A stretch of DNA of 64,000 nt from Ecytonucleospora hepatopenaei (lineage: Eukaryota > Microsporidia > Enterocytozoonidae). The notes beneath the pieces were generated by a model. It made no database searches and was not told the DNA's origin. It saw only the letters and a program-made list of their open reading frames with translations. Below are positions 47,909 through 56,975 of this stretch, piece after piece. The DNA is taken from NCBI GenBank assembly GCA_026692725.1, contig JAPMUG010000012.1, positions 1 to 64,000 of the forward strand, written 5' to 3'. The position numbers and the translations under genes are program-made. Within the stretch, counting starts at the first letter, position 1, and each line of letters starts with the position of its first letter.

Positions 47909-49141
47909 TTAAATATTTGAATTATAGTAAATTGTAAGTTTAAAAACTTTCTTACTTGGAGAAACATCTCTAACTGGCTTAATAATATGCTTAAAACTTA
48001 TTAAACCTAATTTTTCTGCAACCATTGCCTCCGGCTGTATGTGATTTTGACAGAAAAAATAACAGTGAATAACATAAGGATGGCTGTTTTTCTGTAATAA
48101 TAATAAATTGGTGAAATAGAGAGACCACTCCGGTAAGTTAAATATATAGTGTGTGACTGGTATTTTCCTTATGATTTCTAAAACATTATTTGTATCATCA
48201 TTAAACATTGTTATGTCTTCTAAATTGAGCTTGTTTATTTTTATACTTTCTTTTAAACAGCTGATTGCATGTGGATTTATGTCATTTGCAATTGCTTTGA
48301 ATGTAAAATTGCCTTCTTTTTTATTTTTTATTTTAAAATTTTGCGCATTAAACTTTAAAAGAGGTAGAATGTGAGGTCCTGCCCCACAAAATAAATCACA
48401 TACAATTATTTCTTTACTGTTCATGTTAACTTTGCTTTTAACAATTTCTTCAAAAAGATTCTTTCTTTCGTTTTGTAGTCTACTACTCCAATAAACATGC
48501 TTTAAATCAATACATATTTTAGCATTATTTTCAAAAATTATCGTTTTTAAATTTTCTTTGTTGCCTGCAAGAACTTCAAGTTCATAATTTCTGTGGATAT
48601 TATTTATTTTTTCAGTTTTTGTTACGACTGTTTTTTTGTATTTTTTGTGTAAAACCGTTCCAATAATTTTTTTATATTCGAACTGAGGTTTTGTTAAATT
48701 GAGGTGTATAATGTCACCAACTATTTCAAAAGCACCAATTCTTGCTTCTAATGGTAATACATCATCTAAAATTTCTTTGTAAGAAAAATAGTTGAAATTC
48801 AAAATAACCTTAATGTCGTGTACAAAAAACCTTTTAGAAAATATTTTTGCAGAAGGTTTAAGAAGTATCATGATATTACTTTGAAATCTTTCTTTGCATT
48901 GAATTTCTACTTTGTGATTATCTGTCTTAAAATCTCTAGAATAGTTATCAAATGCTTCTTTAGAAAAAATATAGAATTTTTCATACATTTTTTCTGAATT
49001 TATGATATTGGGTATTCCTTTTAAACTTAATAAATGCTTTTTGAGACATTCGGTGTCATTTTGGATATCAATAGAATGTATAAGACAAGCATCAATCACT
49101 CTATGATACGTTTGTATATTTTTTTCAGTAAAAATTTCCAT
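47909..49141 (-). CDS. TRM5: TRM5, tRNA m1G37 methyltransferase
   Basis: Trm5 methylates G37 next to the anticodon, preventing frameshifts. The 410-residue protein has the Trm5 layout: an N-terminal domain, LEARIGAFEIVGDIIHLNLTK, ELEVLAGNKENLKTI, and a SAM fold with CDLFCGAGPHILPL, ANDINPHAISCLKESI and the catalytic NLPEWS. The last replaces the usual NLP-A/E at the same place. It is divergent from ASF1, 47 bp apart. Length is normal for a microsporidian form. Confidence 0.93.
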   Translation of the reverse strand: MEIFTEKNIQTYHRVIDACLIHSIDIQNDTECLKKHLLSLKGIPNIINSEKMYEKFYIFSKEAFDNYSRDFKTDNHKVEIQCKERFQSNIMILLKPSAKIFSKRFFVHDIKVILNFNYFSYKEILDDVLPLEARIGAFEIVGDIIHLNLTKPQFEYKKIIGTVLHKKYKKTVVTKTEKINNIHRNYELEVLAGNKENLKTIIFENNAKICIDLKHVYWSSRLQNERKNLFEEIVKSKVNMNSKEIIVCDLFCGAGPHILPLLKFNAQNFKIKNKKEGNFTFKAIANDINPHAISCLKESIKINKLNLEDITMFNDDTNNVLEIIRKIPVTHYIFNLPEWSLYFTNLLLLQKNSHPYVIHCYFFCQNHIQPEAMVAEKLGLISFKHIIKPVRDVSPSKKVFKLTIYYNSNI

Positions 49142-49188
49142 TTTTGTAAAGTTAAAAATTTACCCTTCTTTAATTTTTAAATTTTACA
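49142..49188. promoter_or_regulatory. 47-bp divergent promoter between TRM5 and ASF1
   Basis: One CCC element (49163-49165) faces ASF1, about 23 bases before its ATG. Nothing equivalent faces TRM5, as in the RAD50/SPN1 pair. Confidence 0.5.
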
Positions 49189-50022
49189 ATGAAGAAAGAA
49201 GAAGGAAATAGCATTGAAAAAGAAGAAAATATTTCCAACGAAGAAACATACAGTGAGGAGTATGAAGAAGGAATAAACAATCCATTTGAAATATCTGAAA
49301 TTGAGTTTGATACCACTAAAGTGTACAAATACAACGATATTTTAGATTTTAAAATTAAGCTTAAAGCCCATGAAGAAATTAAAGACGACATTTTAGTAAA
49401 AATTGTTTACTTTGGAACATATGGCACAGTTGAAGATGAACAGGTTCTTGGTTCGGCAGTTGTAGGTCCTTTTACAGAAGGCGAGTTTGAAGTTGATGTT
49501 ACGTCTGAGACAGGCATAGCTTTGCATAAAATTCCTATAAAAAGTTTGTTTGGATTAAGCACAGTCATGCTTAGTTTTAGTCTTAATGGGTATGAGTTAG
49601 TAAGATATGCATTCATTGTAAATGTGGAATATCCAGGTATTAAACAAGAAAATTTGGTTTGTGAAGAAGCGGCAGAAGATTTGAATGAGGAAGAATCTGA
49701 AGAAGAATCCGTTTTAGACTCAAGAGATTCTGCAGACATGGTTGACGTAGCAGAAGAAAGTGAAGAAGCAAAAGAAGATTCAGAAAATAAAGAGCATAAA
49801 AATAAAACAGAACCCGAAGAAGAGAAGACAGAAGGTGATGAAGACAGTCTTGGCAATTCTTTTACTCCAATTAAAGAAAGTGAAAGTGAATTTACATGGA
49901 AGGAAAAAACATTTGATAAAAATAAAATTGAGTTTAAATTCATGGCAAGACCAATTGTTCATGTTTTTGATGCACCGGTAGAAACAGTGGAGGAAACAGC
50001 TAAAAAGATGAAAGTTGAATAA
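49189..50022 (+). CDS. ASF1: ASF1 histone H3-H4 chaperone
   Basis: Asf1 hands H3-H4 dimers to assembly factors in replication and transcription. The 277-residue protein has the immunoglobulin-like core (about 30-160). Its blocks VLGSAVVGPFTEGEFEVDV, IPIKSLFGLSTVMLSFSLNG and RYAFIVNVEYPG parallel Asf1's DQVLDSVLVGPVPVG, IPEEDILGVTVLLL and FIRVGYYVNNEY. There is an extra acidic N-terminal extension of about 30 residues. The long acidic C-terminal tail is like the yeast protein. The core is diverged but complete. Confidence 0.88.
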   Translation: MKKEEGNSIEKEENISNEETYSEEYEEGINNPFEISEIEFDTTKVYKYNDILDFKIKLKAHEEIKDDILVKIVYFGTYGTVEDEQVLGSAVVGPFTEGEFEVDVTSETGIALHKIPIKSLFGLSTVMLSFSLNGYELVRYAFIVNVEYPGIKQENLVCEEAAEDLNEEESEEESVLDSRDSADMVDVAEESEEAKEDSENKEHKNKTEPEEEKTEGDEDSLGNSFTPIKESESEFTWKEKTFDKNKIEFKFMARPIVHVFDAPVETVEETAKKMKVE

Positions 50023-50123
50023 ATTAAGAAATATTATGGTTTTATTTTAATTTGGAATATTTTTTAAACAAATAATTCTATTTCTTATTTTAATTTAAGC
50101 TTATGTTTTTATTTGTAAATGGC

Positions 50124-51134
50124 CTATTTTATATAATTTCCTTTTTCTATTGATGTGCGATAATAAGAAGGTGGAAGATCTTTTACGCTTTGTTTTTGGT
50201 CATTAACCTTTTTTTCTCCACATATTTGTCTTTTAATTTCGTCAATGCTTGTAATATCAGGTTTAGTATGGCATTTAATGTCTAATTTTTTAACCTTCTG
50301 TGTTAAAGCATTTAAAAGAGCGTCTGTATTTTTCTTTCCTCTTTCTTCTATATATTTTTTATATTGGTCATTATATTGTTGAGGCGTATATTTTTCAAAT
50401 ACCCTTTTGAGTTCTTTAGGCATTTTAAATTTATTAGAGTTTTTACATTTTATTCTTTTGACCAATTCTTCTTTAATGTCTTGACTGTTTATTTCAGGTG
50501 CAAGATTGGATTTTTTATTTATTAGAGTTTTTTGTGTTTTGTTTTTACTTAAATTTATTTCCTCATTTTTATCCGTATCTCTTTCACTACTATTTATATC
50601 CTTTTCTATTTCACCTGCATTATCATCGTTTTTATTTGATAAATTTTCTTGTCTGCCATTTATAATTTTATTTATAAGTTTGGTTGGTTGTTTTTCTTTA
50701 AAACCAATATTTTCTTTATTATTAAAATCACTTTCTTCACAATCTTTTTCTTGTTTAATCTTTTCATCCTTATTTTCATTATTTTCTTTATCATCATTTT
50801 CTTCTGTTAGATCTTCATTACTTTCTTCTGTTAGATCTTTGTTACTTTCTTCTTTAACATTATCCTGTGGCAATTTGCTTGTATCTTCTGCTAATTTTTC
50901 ATTAGGTAACGCATTTTTATCTTCTTTTTTATTGGGCAACAAATTGTCTTGTTTTATGTCATTTTCTGTATTTTCCTTAGTGTTTAAATATTTTGTATCT
51001 AAAGGTGTGGCAAGATGTATTCTATAATGTTTGTGCATTCCTTTAAGTTTATTTGATTTTTTTCTGTGATGGTGTTCTTTGCAATTAATAAAATAAAATG
51101 TAGCAATCCAATGCAAAATAAGCTTAATATACAT
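50124..51134 (-). CDS. His-rich, acidic low-complexity secreted protein
   Basis: The 336-residue protein starts with a hydrophobic segment (MYIKLILHWIATFYFINCKE), probably a signal peptide. A His/Lys cluster follows (EHHHRKKSNKLKG, then HKHYRIH). A long Glu/Asn/Lys-rich disordered part contains repeats (EESNKDLTEESNEDLTEEN). The C-terminal domain is more ordered, with Cys at three sites (for example KRIKCKNS, DIKCHTKPD, RQICGEKK). The HHHRKK pattern resembles heparin-binding motifs noted in microsporidian spore-wall proteins, but no family match is visible. Confidence 0.65.
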   Translation of the reverse strand: MYIKLILHWIATFYFINCKEHHHRKKSNKLKGMHKHYRIHLATPLDTKYLNTKENTENDIKQDNLLPNKKEDKNALPNEKLAEDTSKLPQDNVKEESNKDLTEESNEDLTEENDDKENNENKDEKIKQEKDCEESDFNNKENIGFKEKQPTKLINKIINGRQENLSNKNDDNAGEIEKDINSSERDTDKNEEINLSKNKTQKTLINKKSNLAPEINSQDIKEELVKRIKCKNSNKFKMPKELKRVFEKYTPQQYNDQYKKYIEERGKKNTDALLNALTQKVKKLDIKCHTKPDITSIDEIKRQICGEKKVNDQKQSVKDLPPSYYRTSIEKGNYIK

Positions 51135-51240
51135 AGGACTTAAAAGAAAAACAAAACAAATGTTATTTAATGTTTTAAATAAAAAACATTTAATACAAAT
51201 TAAATAAATAATACAATAATTTAATTTAAAATTAACATAA

Positions 51241-52389
51241 CTAATTTATTAATATAGGTGTAGAATTTGATATATCCTTATAGTTTTTATTTTTTAAATT
51301 TTCTTTTTTAAAACTTATTTTGCTTAAAAATTCTTTTATTTCAGCAGCTCTGTTTAAATTTTCTGAAATTACAGAATATTTTTGGGTAGCACTGCAAATA
51401 TAAAAAAACACAGAAACATAAAAATAAATGTCCATTATTAGAATTTTTGTGAATGCAAAAAAGGTCATTACAAACAATGAAAAAACACCAGAATAGCCTG
51501 TTTTTATCCACATACACCATCCATACATTATGTGTCTTATGGATATTGAGTACAAAATTGCTGACCATGCTTCAATAGTTTTACAAACAAAATCGCTATT
51601 TGAATGTCTTATAAAAAAAAGTTTCAAAAAACTAAAGAGAACAATAACCTTCTTATTTATAAAAAATTTCAAACTGTCTAATGATGAAAATATTCTTATT
51701 ATATTTTTGTGTAAATTCTGTAAAAATAGAGAATTATCATATAGACATGTAGAAAATAACATAATTTTGGCTTTTATTTGACTAAAATGTATTTTTTCTC
51801 TTAAAACATCATTTACCTTTGCCATTACGTTTCTGTTATTTATCATAATTTTATTTTCTAGGACAATTATTTTAGCAAAAATCCACTGGAATATGTTAAC
51901 AAAAAAGTTTTGAACTCTATTAAGATCTTTGTCTTTTAGACTATTTAGTGTGTATTCTAATGAATTAGTTACTAGATTGCTAACGTTCTTTTGAGTTATA
52001 AGCGCAAACAAAGCAAATGTAAAAAACATAAATTTGTAAGCTTTTCCATAAATTGCCTTTGTTTTTCTACAGAGAACAAAATTCCTAAAATATAAATTTT
52101 TTAAAAACGAGTGGTTAATCGATTTGCACTTGCCACATAGTTTTATTTTCTTCGTAAAGTCATTGAAACTTGTGCACTCTATTTTTCTGTTACTTTTTTT
52201 AATTCCCTCGCACTTTTTGCATAAATCCGGACCCATTTGGTCTATTTCTGATACTGGGATTGCGGCCACAAACTGATTCCCATTTTCAAGCTGGTAATAC
52301 ACTTCACATTTTTCACAATAGACACTACCAGAAAGCAGAATAATTTGTTGAGAAAGACAGACTTGACAGAATTTGGGTGTATTTCTCAT
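51241..52389 (-). CDS. IMA1/TMEM201-like inner nuclear membrane protein
   Basis: The 382-residue protein begins with two zinc-ribbon-like pairs (CQVCLSQQ, then YCEKCEVYY, residues 8-32). Further pairs follow (DLCKKCEG, LCGKCKSINHSFLKN), and then several membrane segments. This Cys layout, with the YCxxC-xxY-E-x-G block, is that of the Ima1 N-terminal domain of nuclear-envelope proteins linking heterochromatin or the cytoskeleton. CCCTTTATG supports the start. A generic zinc-ribbon membrane protein is the alternative. Confidence 0.6.
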   Translation of the reverse strand: MRNTPKFCQVCLSQQIILLSGSVYCEKCEVYYQLENGNQFVAAIPVSEIDQMGPDLCKKCEGIKKSNRKIECTSFNDFTKKIKLCGKCKSINHSFLKNLYFRNFVLCRKTKAIYGKAYKFMFFTFALFALITQKNVSNLVTNSLEYTLNSLKDKDLNRVQNFFVNIFQWIFAKIIVLENKIMINNRNVMAKVNDVLREKIHFSQIKAKIMLFSTCLYDNSLFLQNLHKNIIRIFSSLDSLKFFINKKVIVLFSFLKLFFIRHSNSDFVCKTIEAWSAILYSISIRHIMYGWCMWIKTGYSGVFSLFVMTFFAFTKILIMDIYFYVSVFFYICSATQKYSVISENLNRAAEIKEFLSKISFKKENLKNKNYKDISNSTPILIN

Positions 52390-52582
52390 AAAGGGATAAA
52401 TTTTAAAATGACAAATACAATGTGTTTGAACATGTTAACATGTATATCAAAAAGTGTTTGTTTATATTAAAAAACTAAATTGTTTTTGAATATTAAATTA
52501 TGAGTCAAATGATATCGTTAAAATAAAAAACAATAATTTGTGTAAAAATATTTTAAAAGTTAAGTTTATTTAGTAATTTCAA

Positions 52583-52882
52583 TTAAAACATGTCCAAAAT
52601 TTCTTCATCACTTGATTCCTCTTTAACTTCTTCCTTTTTCTCTTCTTTAGCTGCTCCTGCACCTGCTGCACTGCCACCAACTGCAACCGCACATTCTGCC
52701 ATTTTTGCTGCTCCTGCCTGCATAATTTCATCGTATGACATGCTGCCTACCTTGTCTAAAAACAAATTAACACTCTCTTCTGTTGTGTTAGCACCTGTAA
52801 GCTTAAGTAATTTAAGCATGTTTTCTTTAGTAACTTCTCTTCCATTCAACTGGTTTAGTAAATATGCTGCGACTATCTCCAT
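52583..52882 (-). CDS. RPP2: 60S acidic ribosomal protein P2
   Basis: The start is set at 52882 by CCC two bases upstream (complement of 52885-52887); the frame continues further upstream without use. The 98-residue protein begins MEIVAAYLLNQLNG, the P2 form. It has the dimerisation helices, an Ala/Gly hinge (AVAVGGSAAGAGAA) and an acidic end ESSDEEILDMF. The usual last residues are MGFGLFD, so the elongation-factor and ricin-contacting tail is altered. P2 dimers sit on P0, which here lacks its own tail. Confidence 0.92.
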   Translation of the reverse strand: MEIVAAYLLNQLNGREVTKENMLKLLKLTGANTTEESVNLFLDKVGSMSYDEIMQAGAAKMAECAVAVGGSAAGAGAAKEEKKEEVKEESSDEEILDMF

Positions 52883-52915
52883 TAGGGTAAATTTTGTGAA
52901 AAAAATTTGCCCAGA
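52883..52915. promoter_or_regulatory. 33-bp bidirectional promoter between RPP2 and UTP6
   Basis: Two opposed CCC elements (complement of 52885-52887 and 52910-52912) lie within 33 bp, each two or three bases from its ATG. This is the most compact divergent pair in the window. Confidence 0.7.
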
Positions 52916-53680
52916 ATGGGTAGCAAAGCTGTTTATGAAATTGTCAAAGAAATGGGAACTGAGCTGCATGGTTACAAACAAAGAAAGATTTTTACACCAC
53001 AGGAAATACAAGACATTCTAGAGCAGAGAAAAAAACATGAGCTAAAATTACAGAGGAAAAAGAAAAATTCGTGTGATTTTTTAAATTACATAAAGTACGA
53101 GAAGAAAATTTTGAAAAAAAGAAACAAGAGAATGGAAGAAAAAATGATTATAAAAGAAGAAACAGACAGTCAACTAGAAAAAAATATTTTACGTATTTAC
53201 AACAAGATTTTCTTTAATTTTGATGGATCTGACATTCTAGAAGAATTTTCTGCATTTTGTATTAGAAATGGTTTTATAGAAGAAATGAAGAATGTATTTG
53301 CAAGTCAAACTTTAAAACATTCTGAAAATGAAAAGCTATGGTTATTGTGTAGTTCTAAAATATGGGAGACAGAAGACATAGAGGCGGCAAGAGCAATGCT
53401 TATAAAAGGAATGGAAATAGTGAAGAATGTAAATCTACTGATGGTTGCTTTTTTTAAAATGGAAGTCGAATACGCCGGAAAGCTCTTTAGATACAGCCGT
53501 GAAATGGGAATAAATGAAAATGAAATCGGTGATATAGAAAAAGGAAATGTAGCACTGGAGTGTTTCAAGGAAATTTCTAAAAAGTGTGGGAAAATAGAAG
53601 TAGAGCAATGTTTAAGATTAAGCAAAAACCTTCCAGGGTTGGTTGAAAAATGCAAGGGATTTTTGTCTGAAAATTTGTGA
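52916..53680 (+). CDS. UTP6: UTP6, U3 snoRNP/SSU processome HAT-repeat protein (short)
   Basis: The first ATG after CCC is at 52916, giving 254 residues. The N-terminus (YKQRKIFTPQEIQDILEQRKKHELKLQRK, then DFLNYIKYEKKILKKR) matches the conserved Utp6 N-terminal block. HAT-like helical pairs follow (ENEKLWLLCSSKIWETEDIEAARAML). Utp6 is needed for early 18S rRNA processing together with SOF1, also in this window. It is little over half the yeast length, lacking later HAT repeats. Confidence 0.85.
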   Translation: MGSKAVYEIVKEMGTELHGYKQRKIFTPQEIQDILEQRKKHELKLQRKKKNSCDFLNYIKYEKKILKKRNKRMEEKMIIKEETDSQLEKNILRIYNKIFFNFDGSDILEEFSAFCIRNGFIEEMKNVFASQTLKHSENEKLWLLCSSKIWETEDIEAARAMLIKGMEIVKNVNLLMVAFFKMEVEYAGKLFRYSREMGINENEIGDIEKGNVALECFKEISKKCGKIEVEQCLRLSKNLPGLVEKCKGFLSENL

Positions 53681-53699
53681 GAAAATTTTTCCCTTAAAC

Positions 53700-54116
53700 A
53701 TGAGTAAAAAATTTGAAACGTTTAATTTGCTGTTGCAGCAAATACAAGGAGAAGATAGTGAGTATGAAGACAGTGACATTGTAGATGATATAAAAATGGA
53801 ATATGATGCAAATGCAGAGGTTGAAGAATTGAGTGAAGAAGTTGGAGCACCTGTGACATATTTAAACAACGTTGACATAAAGAAAGAAAAGACAGCAGAT
53901 ATTAAATACGAAAAAGGAGCTGTGATCAACATAGAAAATGGAGAGATTGTGGTTGAAAAAGAAGGCAAAAAAGATGCCAACAAGGAAGATCTTTACTACT
54001 CAGCAGAAGAACTTAAAAAGGTGAAAGTTACACAGCAAAAAGATAATTCAAAAATTTTACTTGGCAAAAAATGTAAAAGACTATCAAGGAAGAAATGCAA
54101 AAACTTTGACGAATAA
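53700..54116 (+). CDS. Acidic protein with basic C-terminus, unknown
   Basis: The ATG at 53700 follows TCCCTTAAAC and lies 19 bp after the UTP6 stop. The 138-residue protein is acidic in the middle (EDSEYEDSDIVDD) and ends in a basic run LLGKKCKRLSRKKCK. No membrane or signal sequence is present. The mix of acidic region and Lys/Arg end suits a nucleolar or ribosome-assembly factor and the neighbour is UTP6, but there is no recognisable family. Confidence 0.65.
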   Translation: MSKKFETFNLLLQQIQGEDSEYEDSDIVDDIKMEYDANAEVEELSEEVGAPVTYLNNVDIKKEKTADIKYEKGAVINIENGEIVVEKEGKKDANKEDLYYSAEELKKVKVTQQKDNSKILLGKKCKRLSRKKCKNFDE

Positions 54117-54241
54117 ATTATATTTAAACACAATCTTTTGATTAATATTTTTACAATCTTAAAATTTATTATATTTTTATAATTAAATATTTTTTATAGT
54201 TATTGTATTTTTTATATTTTTATTTTGGGGTTTATTTTTTA

Positions 54242-54982
54242 ATGTGTAAATCTACAGATACAGTGCATAAGCCAGTGCCAATAAATAGATATGTTATTTT
54301 CAGAAATGAAGAAATTTATTATGAAGGAAGGATTGTTGACGTGTTATCAGATGGAAATAAAACGTTGTACAGCATAGTGTCATTTGCGACATTTGAGTAT
54401 TTTAGAGTTACAGAGCACGATTTGGTTGCCCAGACCAGCCTGGAAAGCAAACGAAAATTCAGACCAAGCCACATTTGCGGCAATTTTACTAATTTAAAAA
54501 TGCCAAGTGTTTTAAAAAATAGACTGAGAGCAGACAAAGACTTTTGCACTGTAAACTATAATGATTTCAGAAGGAACCAAAACGTAATTGAAGTTTTAAA
54601 AAATTACAATTTTTCTAAAAAGACCGTCTTTGATGTAATACAGGAATTTGCAGAGTTTTTTAAAACAAATTCTTTGATTTACGAGATAAACGAAATGCAA
54701 GAGGTGGTTGATGGTTTTGTGTGTCTTTTTAATGTATTTTTGCCTACTGCGCTTTTATATGAAAAGGAAAAAGGTTTTCTGGAATTGGGAATGGATTTTA
54801 GTACAGAAACAGACTATACAAAAATCTTCGGTCCTGTCCATTTGCTACGTCTTTTATATTTTATTCAAAAAAATAATGAGAGGTTTAATGATGATCAATA
54901 CGTACAGTTGGTTTTATCTGATTACACCGTGTATTTAGTTGATTTTTTGAATTTTAAATATCACGATTATTTTTATAATTAG
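54242..54982 (+). CDS. EAF3: EAF3/MRG15 family chromatin reader
   Basis: Eaf3 reads H3K36 methylation in NuA4 acetyltransferase and Rpd3S deacetylase. The ATG at 54242 is chosen; the frame before it starts with a non-ATG codon. The 246-residue protein has a chromo-like barrel (about 14-70, with YEGRIVDVLSDGNKTLYSI). The MRG domain has KNRLRADKDFC, FDVIQEFAEFFK, NVFLPTALLYEKE, IFGPVHLLRLLYF and YTVYLVDFLNFKYHDYF. The chromodomain is shortened. A GGGG rather than CCC lies upstream. Confidence 0.92.
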   Translation: MCKSTDTVHKPVPINRYVIFRNEEIYYEGRIVDVLSDGNKTLYSIVSFATFEYFRVTEHDLVAQTSLESKRKFRPSHICGNFTNLKMPSVLKNRLRADKDFCTVNYNDFRRNQNVIEVLKNYNFSKKTVFDVIQEFAEFFKTNSLIYEINEMQEVVDGFVCLFNVFLPTALLYEKEKGFLELGMDFSTETDYTKIFGPVHLLRLLYFIQKNNERFNDDQYVQLVLSDYTVYLVDFLNFKYHDYFYN

Positions 54983-55050
54983 ATTAATTTTAACATTTCT
55001 ATAATTAAATTAAATTTTTAAAGATGTTTTCAAATTTTTTGCCCTTTTTA

Positions 55051-56883
55051 ATGAAAGAACAATTGGCCAAGCTATCGATTAAAAACAAAGAAGAAAGCGA
55101 TAAAGAAAAATTTGAACAGCTTTTAAAGCATAAATTTTTTGTCACACAGGTAAATTATCCACCACAAAATGGATTTTTGGAATATGGACCTGTAATGACT
55201 GTGTTAAAAAACGAAATGATAAATTGCTGGAAACAGACGGTTGTTGATGAAAACATGTTAGAATTGGACACTTCTGTAATGGTACCATATGATGTTTTGA
55301 AAAACAGCGGTCACATCGATAGATTTTGTGACGTGGTTTTAACAGATGGAACAGTTACCGTGCGAGCAGATCATTTTATTGAGGAAAAGGTAGGTGAGTG
55401 GCATTTATTACCTAAAAGTTTAAGCATGGCTGATTTTGTAAAGTTGGAGGAAATCAAAAATATTTTGAAAATTGACAAGAACAAACAGTTTGAAATCAAT
55501 TTGGTGGAAGAAATTTGCGCTCATTTTGATTGTGAGAGCAAAAATTTGGCAGACTGTACAAAGCTTGAAATTGATTTTATCGTTAAGCTTAACAACTTAA
55601 AAGGCGACAGTGGTGATTTTTTACCTGCTAAGGATTTTAACTTGATTTTTAAGCTTAACGATGGACAGTACATGAGACCAGAAATAGCACAGGGAATTTT
55701 CGTAAATTTTAAAAAAGCGTATGAATTTAATAACGGTCAGATGCCATTTGCATGCTTTTCCATTGGTAAATCATACAGAAATGAAATAAGTGCTAGGGGA
55801 GGAATGTTTAGAACGAAAGAATTTTACCAGGCTGAAATTGAATATTTTACAGAGGATGGATCACATGAAAATTTTAATGACGAAAACATTCAAGCGCAAA
55901 AACTTTTGTTTTTGCCAAATACAGCAAAAACAGCTATTGAGCTTACAGTAAAAGAAGCTGTTAAAAATGGAATTATTTCTTCAGAGGCTATTTGCGTTTT
56001 TCTTGTACGCACCCATTGGTTTTTGAAAGAAATAGGAATTGATTTACAAAAGGTAAGATACAGACAACACCATTGCAATGAAATGGCTCATTACGCTAGC
56101 GATTGCTGGGATTTGGAAATTCACACTTTATCTGGATGGATTGAATGTGCAGGTATTGCACACAGAGGTAATTTCGATTTAACCGTACATTCTAAGGCCA
56201 TAAACACTTTTGTTAGGAAAAGCATAAAACCTTTAAAGGTAAAAGAATTGAAGATTGAGAAAAAGAAAGTCATAAAGGTTTTAAAGGAAAGATTTGCAGC
56301 ATTTGAAGAATTTGTCAGTATGATTGACAAGTCTACTTTTGAGAATAAAGACAGTTATGTTGTAACATTTGAAGGAAGAAATTATGAGTTGCCTGTTGTA
56401 GAAAAAACTATTGATTCTGTAAGTTATATACCAACTGTGATTGAACCATCATTTGGTATGAGTAGGATTTTGTATGCATTGCTTGAACAAAAATTTATTG
56501 TTGAGGAAAGCAGGAAAGTGCTTAAACTAAAGCCTAAATTGTGTTTTAGACAGGTAGTTGTAGCACCATTGTTAAACCAACAAACATTAATTTTAAAGGC
56601 AAAAGAAATTAAAAACATTCTAGTTAAAGGAGGGTTGTATGCAGTGGTTAATTTAAGAAATGTTTCAATAGGAAAAAAATATTTAACAAGCGATGAAATT
56701 GGCATACCATTTGTAGTAACAGTGGATAAAGAAACAGAAGAAAAAAACATGGTAACAGTTAGGAACAGAGACAATACAGAGCAAATTCAATTAGAATTGA
56801 ATAAGTTAGAGGATGTTTTAATTAAGCTTATAAATGAAAAAGTGAATTGGGAAACAGTATACTCAAAGTATAAATTTAAATAA
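55051..56883 (+). CDS. GRS1: Glycyl-tRNA synthetase (class II, eukaryote type)
   Basis: The start at 55051 follows GCCCTTTTTA; an upstream in-frame ATG at 55024 lies before the element. The 610-residue enzyme has the alpha2-type GlyRS blocks: NYPPQNGFLEYGPV, class II motif 2 with SYRNEISARGGMFRTKEFYQ, HTLSGWIECAGIAHRG, and motif 3 PSFGMSRILYAL. A C-terminal anticodon-binding domain follows. It supplies Gly-tRNA to cytosolic translation. It is convergent with a tRNA-Gly gene only 21 bp downstream. Confidence 0.95.
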   Translation: MKEQLAKLSIKNKEESDKEKFEQLLKHKFFVTQVNYPPQNGFLEYGPVMTVLKNEMINCWKQTVVDENMLELDTSVMVPYDVLKNSGHIDRFCDVVLTDGTVTVRADHFIEEKVGEWHLLPKSLSMADFVKLEEIKNILKIDKNKQFEINLVEEICAHFDCESKNLADCTKLEIDFIVKLNNLKGDSGDFLPAKDFNLIFKLNDGQYMRPEIAQGIFVNFKKAYEFNNGQMPFACFSIGKSYRNEISARGGMFRTKEFYQAEIEYFTEDGSHENFNDENIQAQKLLFLPNTAKTAIELTVKEAVKNGIISSEAICVFLVRTHWFLKEIGIDLQKVRYRQHHCNEMAHYASDCWDLEIHTLSGWIECAGIAHRGNFDLTVHSKAINTFVRKSIKPLKVKELKIEKKKVIKVLKERFAAFEEFVSMIDKSTFENKDSYVVTFEGRNYELPVVEKTIDSVSYIPTVIEPSFGMSRILYALLEQKFIVEESRKVLKLKPKLCFRQVVVAPLLNQQTLILKAKEIKNILVKGGLYAVVNLRNVSIGKKYLTSDEIGIPFVVTVDKETEEKNMVTVRNRDNTEQIQLELNKLEDVLIKLINEKVNWETVYSKYKFK

Positions 56884-56904
56884 ACTATTGTTATAAATAA
56901 AAAA

Positions 56905-56975
56905 TGCGTCTTACGGGAATCGAACCCGTGTCTGTTGAATGGCAATCAACTATTATACCCCTAAACCAAAAACGC
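56905..56975 (-). tRNA. tRNA-Gly (anticodon GCC)
   Basis: The 71-nt gene folds as a full cloverleaf. The acceptor stem is GCGTTTT with AAGACGC, and the D arm contains GGTTTAGGGGTATAATA. The anticodon stem is GTTGA/TCAAC, with loop TTGCCAT (GCC, complement of 56941-56943). The T arm is ACGGGTTCGATTCCCGT and the discriminator base is A. There is no intron. A T run follows as a polymerase III stop. Boxes A and B are internal. Confidence 0.96.

Noticed and set aside
52590..53021. 143-residue plus-strand frame with an Ala/Pro-rich start
   Set aside because: It is the complement of ribosomal P2 and crosses the P2/UTP6 promoter.
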